A stretch of DNA of 64,000 nucleotides from Fibrobacter sp. UWH4 (GTDB lineage Bacteria; Fibrobacterota; Fibrobacteria; Fibrobacterales; Fibrobacteraceae): NCBI RefSeq assembly GCF_900142475.1, contig NZ_FRAY01000003.1, forward strand, positions 124,001 through 188,000, read 5' to 3'. Within the stretch, counting starts at the first letter, position 1. Each line of letters starts with the position of its first letter. A program made the position numbers and the translations under genes. The notes under the pieces were generated by a model. That model searched no databases, was not told the DNA's origin, and saw nothing but the letters and a program-made list of their open reading frames with translations. This document shows positions 60,047 to 64,000 of the stretch, piece after piece.

Positions 60047-60355
60047 TTACATCAGGCCGGGGATTTTCATGCCGCCGGTAATGCCGCTGATGCTTTCTTG
60101 GGTGGCGTCGTCCTTCTTCTTGACGGCAGAGTTGATTGCTGCCATGAGCAGGTCTTCGAGGGCTTCCACATCGTCCTTGTCCACGGCGTCGGGATTGATC
60201 TTGATCATCGTGACGACCCCTTTACCGTTCATGGCGACCTTCACCATTCCGCCGCCGGCTTCGGCTTCGAAACTTTGTGCCTTGAGGTCGCTCTGGGCCT
60301 TCATCATCTTGCTCTGCATCTTTTGAAGGTCGCGCAACATTTTGCTCATGTCCAT
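60047..60355 (-). CDS. YbaB/EbfC nucleoid-associated protein
   Basis: A 102-residue YbaB/EbfC family protein: the N-terminal helix 'MLRDLQKMQSKMMKAQSDL', the sheet 'GGGMVKVAMNGKGVVTMIKI', then 'EALEDLLMAAINSAVKKKD' and a Gly/Met-rich tail. These small dimers bind DNA and are often found near recR/dnaX, but not here. The start may be 60355 (MDMSK) or its second Met. Confidence 0.88.
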   Translation of the reverse strand: MDMSKMLRDLQKMQSKMMKAQSDLKAQSFEAEAGGGMVKVAMNGKGVVTMIKINPDAVDKDDVEALEDLLMAAINSAVKKKDDATQESISGITGGMKIPGLM

Positions 60356-60437
60356 AATGAAATCCTCATGGTTGTTTATTAAAAGTGTTGATTCCGCGGT
60401 AAATATAACATATTATCGCAAATAGATTGCTTCGAAT

Positions 60438-61175
60438 TTATTTCGCCAAGTCATCCTTGACGGTTTTGGCGGCGGCGCTTGCCTTTTCCGATGCCGTTTC
60501 TGCAGCCTTCTCGATAGCATCCTTGGCGGCCTCCTTGGCTGATTCCGCGGCCTTGTCGGTAGCCTCTTTAATGGCGTCCTTTGCGGCTTCGGTGGCTTTT
60601 TCGGTCGCTTCCTTGGCGACTTCGTTTGCCTTCTCGGCGGCCCTGTCCGTCAGGGACTTGGTAAATTCGCTTGCCTTGCGTTCGGCGACGCCGACGAGGT
60701 CAACCGGTTCCGTGGAGTATCCGAATAACTTGAGCGCGCACTTGTAGGTGGAGTAGGCCAGGGCGTTGTCACGCTTTTCGTGGAGAACACCGCCGAAGGG
60801 CAGGATGTGCAGGATTGTCAGGATGACAAAACAGATAAGGATTGCCTTGATGGCTCCAAAAACGCCTCCCAGGATACGGTCCGCCTTGCCCGCAGCGGTT
60901 CCTGAAATGGACTTGTTGATGACGTGGCTGATAAAGAGAAATCCCAAGAAGGGAACCAAGAATCCGATGCAGATGCAGACTAGCGTCGCGGAAAAATCGC
61001 TTGTTTCAAGGAATTCGGCTACCTTTTCCGAAAGGAGGCTGTTTGCAAAGTAGGCGCCTGCGATTGCTGCGGCCCAGGCGAGCAGACGGAAAATGCCTCG
61101 CAGGAGCCCGTGCCAAAGGCCGAGCAGCGTAAACAAGAGAATGATAACCAGACAGATGATGTCAATAGCGTTCAT
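60438..61175 (-). CDS. CvpA-family membrane protein with helical Ala/Lys/Glu tail
   Basis: A 245-residue protein. Residues 1-135 are a CvpA domain with four helices ('IDIICLVIILLFTLLGLWHG', 'GKADRILGGVFGAIKAILIC'). The last 85 residues form an amphipathic helix of about 11-residue units ('EVAKEATEKATEAAKDAI', 'EATDKAAESAKEAAKDAI'), like LEA or apolipoprotein-type repeats. CvpA proteins are linked to colicin V production and envelope stress. The tail is an addition to the core domain. It lies 7 bases after the kinase gene. Confidence 0.8.
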   Translation of the reverse strand: MNAIDIICLVIILLFTLLGLWHGLLRGIFRLLAWAAAIAGAYFANSLLSEKVAEFLETSDFSATLVCICIGFLVPFLGFLFISHVINKSISGTAAGKADRILGGVFGAIKAILICFVILTILHILPFGGVLHEKRDNALAYSTYKCALKLFGYSTEPVDLVGVAERKASEFTKSLTDRAAEKANEVAKEATEKATEAAKDAIKEATDKAAESAKEAAKDAIEKAAETASEKASAAAKTVKDDLAK

Positions 61176-61182
61176 GTTGTTT

Positions 61183-62253
61183 TTACAGGTTGGTTAGTGA
61201 GCGGATCAAAAAGAAAATGAATGAAGCGACTACTGCCCCGGAGATGGCCCCTTCGATAAAGAGCCTTTTGCGGTGGGTGGGGTAGACTGGCGGGTTCATG
61301 TAGAGCGTCTCGTCGAGGTCGTCTGTTTTCTGCTTGATGGAATCCTTGATGGCGAAAATCCAGTTTGCCATATAGGGGACCATGTCGCGGGGGAGGTTCC
61401 GCATGACGATGGAGACTTGTTCTGCAGCGTCGAATGCGGTTAGCGGGCGCTTGCGCGGATCCTTGTTTAGCAACTTCACGATAAGCTTGACTAGGCGCGT
61501 GGGAATGTCCTTGGAAAAGGCTTTCTCGGTAACCTTGAGCTTTTGGATTCGTTGGATTGTATCGCTGAAGCTTGTTCCGCGGAACAGGTTTTGCCCTAAT
61601 AGCATTTCGCAGGCGATGATGCCGACTGCAAACAGGTCCGAGGCTGGGCTCGCTTCTTCGCCAATGGTTTGCTCTGGGCTCATGTAGGTGACGGTACCGA
61701 GGATGGCGCCGGTCTGCGTCAGGCGTTCTCCGTCGTCGTCCTTGCTGAACTTGAGTGGCGATTCGGTGTGGGCGATGCCGAAGTCGAGCAGGTGGATTCG
61801 GCCGTCGTTGTCGACCATGATGTTCGCGGGTTTCAGGTCGCGGTGGACGATTCCCTTGCGATGGGCTTCTCCCAGGGCGCAGAGTATTTCGTGCAATATG
61901 GCGTAGACGACCCAAAGCGGTGGTTGCTTTACTTTGTCTAGAATTTGGCGGAGCGTGAGCCCGTGGATAAACTCCATGGAGAGCGAAAGTTTCCCGTCTT
62001 TTTCTTTCCACAGGGCGTATGGCTTGGTAATGGCGGGGTGGTTCAGGTGCGCAAGGATATTGCCTTCTTGCATGAATCGGCGAATGTTTGTGTCGCTGTC
62101 TTCGATATCCTGCTGCATTTGCTTGACGACCACCATTCGGTCGAGCGACTTGTCGTGGCAAAGCCATAGCTTGCCCATTGCGCCGGAACCAAGTTCCTGC
62201 GTCGGGGTATATCCACCAATCTTTGAAGGCTTTGTATTCTTCGTTTCGCTCAT
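61183..62253 (-). CDS. Tail-anchored Ser/Thr protein kinase (PknB-like)
   Basis: A 356-residue Hanks-type kinase: P-loop 'LGSGAMGKLWLCHD', the Lys in 'MVVVKQM', the catalytic loop 'IVHRDLKPANIMVDN', 'LLDFGIAHTES' and the APE-like 'GTVTYMSPEQTIGEEASPAS'. The kinase domain ends near residue 280. The chain finishes with a single membrane helix ('AISGAVVASFIFFLIRSL') at the very C-terminus, so no extracytoplasmic sensor domain is present. It would face the cytosol at the membrane. Substrates are unknown. Confidence 0.9.
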   Translation of the reverse strand: MSETKNTKPSKIGGYTPTQELGSGAMGKLWLCHDKSLDRMVVVKQMQQDIEDSDTNIRRFMQEGNILAHLNHPAITKPYALWKEKDGKLSLSMEFIHGLTLRQILDKVKQPPLWVVYAILHEILCALGEAHRKGIVHRDLKPANIMVDNDGRIHLLDFGIAHTESPLKFSKDDDGERLTQTGAILGTVTYMSPEQTIGEEASPASDLFAVGIIACEMLLGQNLFRGTSFSDTIQRIQKLKVTEKAFSKDIPTRLVKLIVKLLNKDPRKRPLTAFDAAEQVSIVMRNLPRDMVPYMANWIFAIKDSIKQKTDDLDETLYMNPPVYPTHRKRLFIEGAISGAVVASFIFFLIRSLTNL

Positions 62254-62375
62254 AAATCAAATGTTTTGGTTTGAGGTCGCTTCGCTTTGAGTTCGGGCTT
62301 TCGCCCTTTGAGTTATAATCGCGCCTTTGGCGCCTTTATTTAGCTCATAGCCCGAAGCAAGGCGTCCTCAGAACC
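62254..62375. repeat. Short gap with hairpin-forming repeats
   Basis: GGGCTTTCGCCC (about 62297) and GCGCCTTTGGCGC (about 62325) are small palindromes of the kind seen at other gene ends in this window. No gene is present. Confidence 0.5.
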
Positions 62376-63962
62376 TCATCGCTTAGACTCCTTTAAGTAA
62401 ATCGTATGGTGTTTCGTCTTGGGGTCCAGATTCGGGTAGTCAAGAATATAGTGCAGCCCGCGGGATTCCTTGCGGTGGAGAGCGGCGGTCAGGATCATCT
62501 TGGAAACTTGGAGCGCGTTCAGGAATTCGATAAAGTAGAAGTTTTCGGTTTCCTTGTTCTTGATGGCTTCGTCGACGTCTTTCTGGAGTTCCTCGATGAC
62601 TTTGAGGCCCTGGTTGAGGCCCGCCACGGTGCGTACGATGCCGCAGTGAGTCCACATCATGTCCTGCAAAATCTTCTTGCGCTTGCGCCAGTAGGCCGCT
62701 TTGGTGAAGGTCACCTTTTCCGTCTTGCTGGACTTGGATTCCGTGATTTTTTCTTTGAGAAGTCCGCTTTCGCTAATGTTGTCAACGGCACGGATGGCAA
62801 AGACGACGCTTTCCAGCAGGGAATTGGAGGCGAGGCGGTTTGCACCGTGGACGCCCGTCGCGGCGACTTCGCCGCAGGCGTACAGGCCCTTGATTTCGGT
62901 CCTGGACCAGGTATCGACCAGTACGCCTCCGCACATATAATGTGCGGCGGGCACCACGGGGATCCATTCCTTCGTGATGTCGATGCCTGCGTCGAGGCAC
63001 TTCGCGTAGATGTTCGGGAAATGGCTCTTGATGTCTTTCGGCGTGCGGCCCGAAAGGTCGATGAACATGTTCGGCTTGCCGAGGCGCTGCATTTCGCTCT
63101 GGATGGCGCGAGCCACGATATCGCGGGGGGCGAGCGAGTGGAGCGGGTGCACCTGGTTCATGAATTCTTCGCCCTTGTAGTTCTTGAGGATTCCGCCGAA
63201 TCCGCGCACGGCTTCCGAAATCAGGAAGGGCTTCTTGAGGCTAGGGGCATAAAGGCTTGTGGGGTGGAACTGCATAAATTCGATATCCTGCAGTGCGGCA
63301 CCTGCGCGAGCCGCAATCGCCATGCCGTCGCCACAGCTGTCGGGCGGGCACACGGTGTACTGCCAGATACGGCCTGCACCGCCGGTAGAAAGGATGGAGG
63401 CCTTTGCGTAAAGGTTTTCGACAAGGCCCGTCTTCTGGTGGATAATCTTTGCACCGACGCAGCGCTTTGCCTTGCCTTCACCCTTGCAAATCAGGTCCTT
63501 GATGTAGCAGTTCTCGATGTAGTGGATGTTCTTGTGGTTGTGGAGCTCGGCGAGGAGGGCCCGCATGATTTCCTTGCCGGTGAGGTCCGCTGCGTGCAAG
63601 ATGCGGTGGTGGCTATGGCCGCCTTCGAGATGCAGGTCGAACTGCGTCTTGTCGGTCGGATTGGGGGTGAACTGCACGCCCCACTTGACAAGCTGGCGGA
63701 TGGTGTCGGGACCGCTCTTGGTCAGGATGTTCACGGGTTCCTTTTTGCAGAGACCTGCACCCGCTTCGAGTGTGTCATCGATGTGGAACTTGAACTTGTC
63801 GGTCTTTTCGGTAACGGTGGCGATACCGCCTTGTGCGTAGTTGGATGAGCCGTCCGGTTTTGCTCCCTTGGTAAGGATGACGACCGAGAGGCCTTTTTCT
63901 GCAGCATGGATCGCTGCGCTTAAACCGGAAATACCTGCACCCAGGACTAGAATATCGTACAT
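62376..63962 (-). CDS. nadB: L-aspartate oxidase
   Basis: A 528-residue flavoprotein. The N-terminal FAD site is 'ILVLGAGISGLSAAIHAAEK', then 'GSSNYAQGGIATV', 'EGGHSHHRILHAADLTGKEI', 'FMQFHPTSLYAP' and 'ARAIQSEMQRLGKPNMFIDL'. The C-terminal region has 'YMCGGVLVDTWSRTEIKGLY' and 'ANRLASNSLLESVVFA'. It oxidises aspartate to iminoaspartate for NAD synthesis. Although related to fumarate reductase flavoproteins, the length and motifs fit NadB. The start at 63962 lies near the window end, so the upstream context is not visible. Confidence 0.93.
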   Translation of the reverse strand: MYDILVLGAGISGLSAAIHAAEKGLSVVILTKGAKPDGSSNYAQGGIATVTEKTDKFKFHIDDTLEAGAGLCKKEPVNILTKSGPDTIRQLVKWGVQFTPNPTDKTQFDLHLEGGHSHHRILHAADLTGKEIMRALLAELHNHKNIHYIENCYIKDLICKGEGKAKRCVGAKIIHQKTGLVENLYAKASILSTGGAGRIWQYTVCPPDSCGDGMAIAARAGAALQDIEFMQFHPTSLYAPSLKKPFLISEAVRGFGGILKNYKGEEFMNQVHPLHSLAPRDIVARAIQSEMQRLGKPNMFIDLSGRTPKDIKSHFPNIYAKCLDAGIDITKEWIPVVPAAHYMCGGVLVDTWSRTEIKGLYACGEVAATGVHGANRLASNSLLESVVFAIRAVDNISESGLLKEKITESKSSKTEKVTFTKAAYWRKRKKILQDMMWTHCGIVRTVAGLNQGLKVIEELQKDVDEAIKNKETENFYFIEFLNALQVSKMILTAALHRKESRGLHYILDYPNLDPKTKHHTIYLKESKR

Positions 63963-64000
63963 GACCGAACTCCGTTGGAGAGTTTTAGATTTTGTTGCCT

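Noticed and set aside
1-64000. tRNA or rRNA genes
   Set aside because: No tRNA-like T-arm with acceptor pairing and no rRNA-like segment was seen by eye; a dedicated scan could still find a missed tRNA.

Overview
This is most likely a chromosomal window from a Fibrobacter-type rumen or gut cellulolytic bacterium. The evidence is two lipoproteins carrying the 'Fibrobacter succinogenes major paralogous' (FISUMP) domain, two TIGR02147-type regulators, many lipoproteins with Ser-rich linkers, and a moderate G+C content. Species identity is inferred. No rRNA, tRNA, CRISPR array or complete insertion sequence was seen.

Layout. 1-5.1 kb: a glycosylation block with the C-terminus of a DUF2723 membrane protein and three GT2 glycosyltransferases, the last fused to a membrane/Rossmann-like module. 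5.2-9.2 kb: a Trm112-like protein, a very acidic TPR protein and the pilus ATPase PilT. 9.2-11.4 kb: a beta-helix carbohydrate-binding lipoprotein. 11.6-14.8 kb: a peptide-type ABC permease and ATPase with a patatin lipase between them. 14.9-20 kb: Sir2 deacylase and M20 peptidase, dihydroorotate dehydrogenase, a PDZ-thioredoxin fusion, a small lipoprotein and an M15-like peptidase. 20.1-22.8 kb: a TIGR02147 regulator with two lipoproteins. 23.1-26.2 kb: a GH116 glycosidase. 26.5-28.2 kb: two outer-membrane-barrel-like paralogues, one frameshifted. 28.5-38.8 kb: a NADH-dehydrogenase-type operon, nuoA-(BC)-D-H-I-J-K-L-M-N, without nuoEFG. 38.9-41.7 kb: a bifunctional (p)ppGpp enzyme and an unknown protein. 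41.8-42.0 kb: a candidate structured RNA. 42.2-43.9 kb: a radical-SAM/lipoprotein pair. 44-49.1 kb: an accessory region with FISUMP lipoproteins, a second TIGR02147 regulator, broken genes and dispersed repeats. 49.6-54.2 kb: thrH-hslO-recG-mlaD. 54.2-59.9 kb: a tripartite RND efflux operon. 60-64 kb: ybaB, cvpA-like, a tail-anchored Ser/Thr kinase and nadB.

The most interesting pattern is a repeated two-part module: a TIGR02147 regulator whose stop overlaps the start of a lipoprotein carrying a shared Cys-x-Cys domain. It occurs at 20.1-22.8 kb and at 46.4-48.3 kb. Both regulators have a sigma70-like promoter whose -10 ends exactly 7 bases before the ATG, with no ribosome binding site, which suggests leaderless mRNAs. 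The second strong system is the radical-SAM enzyme with a Cys-rich lipoprotein, where a promoter and Shine-Dalgarno site fix a TTG start.

A third theme is dispersed repeats used as protein sequence. They encode a loop in NuoN, part of a lipoprotein Ser linker and the N-region of a signal peptide. One also sits in the loop of a terminator. Several accessory genes are broken at homopolymers, and one break coincides with a dnaX-like -1 frameshift arrangement.
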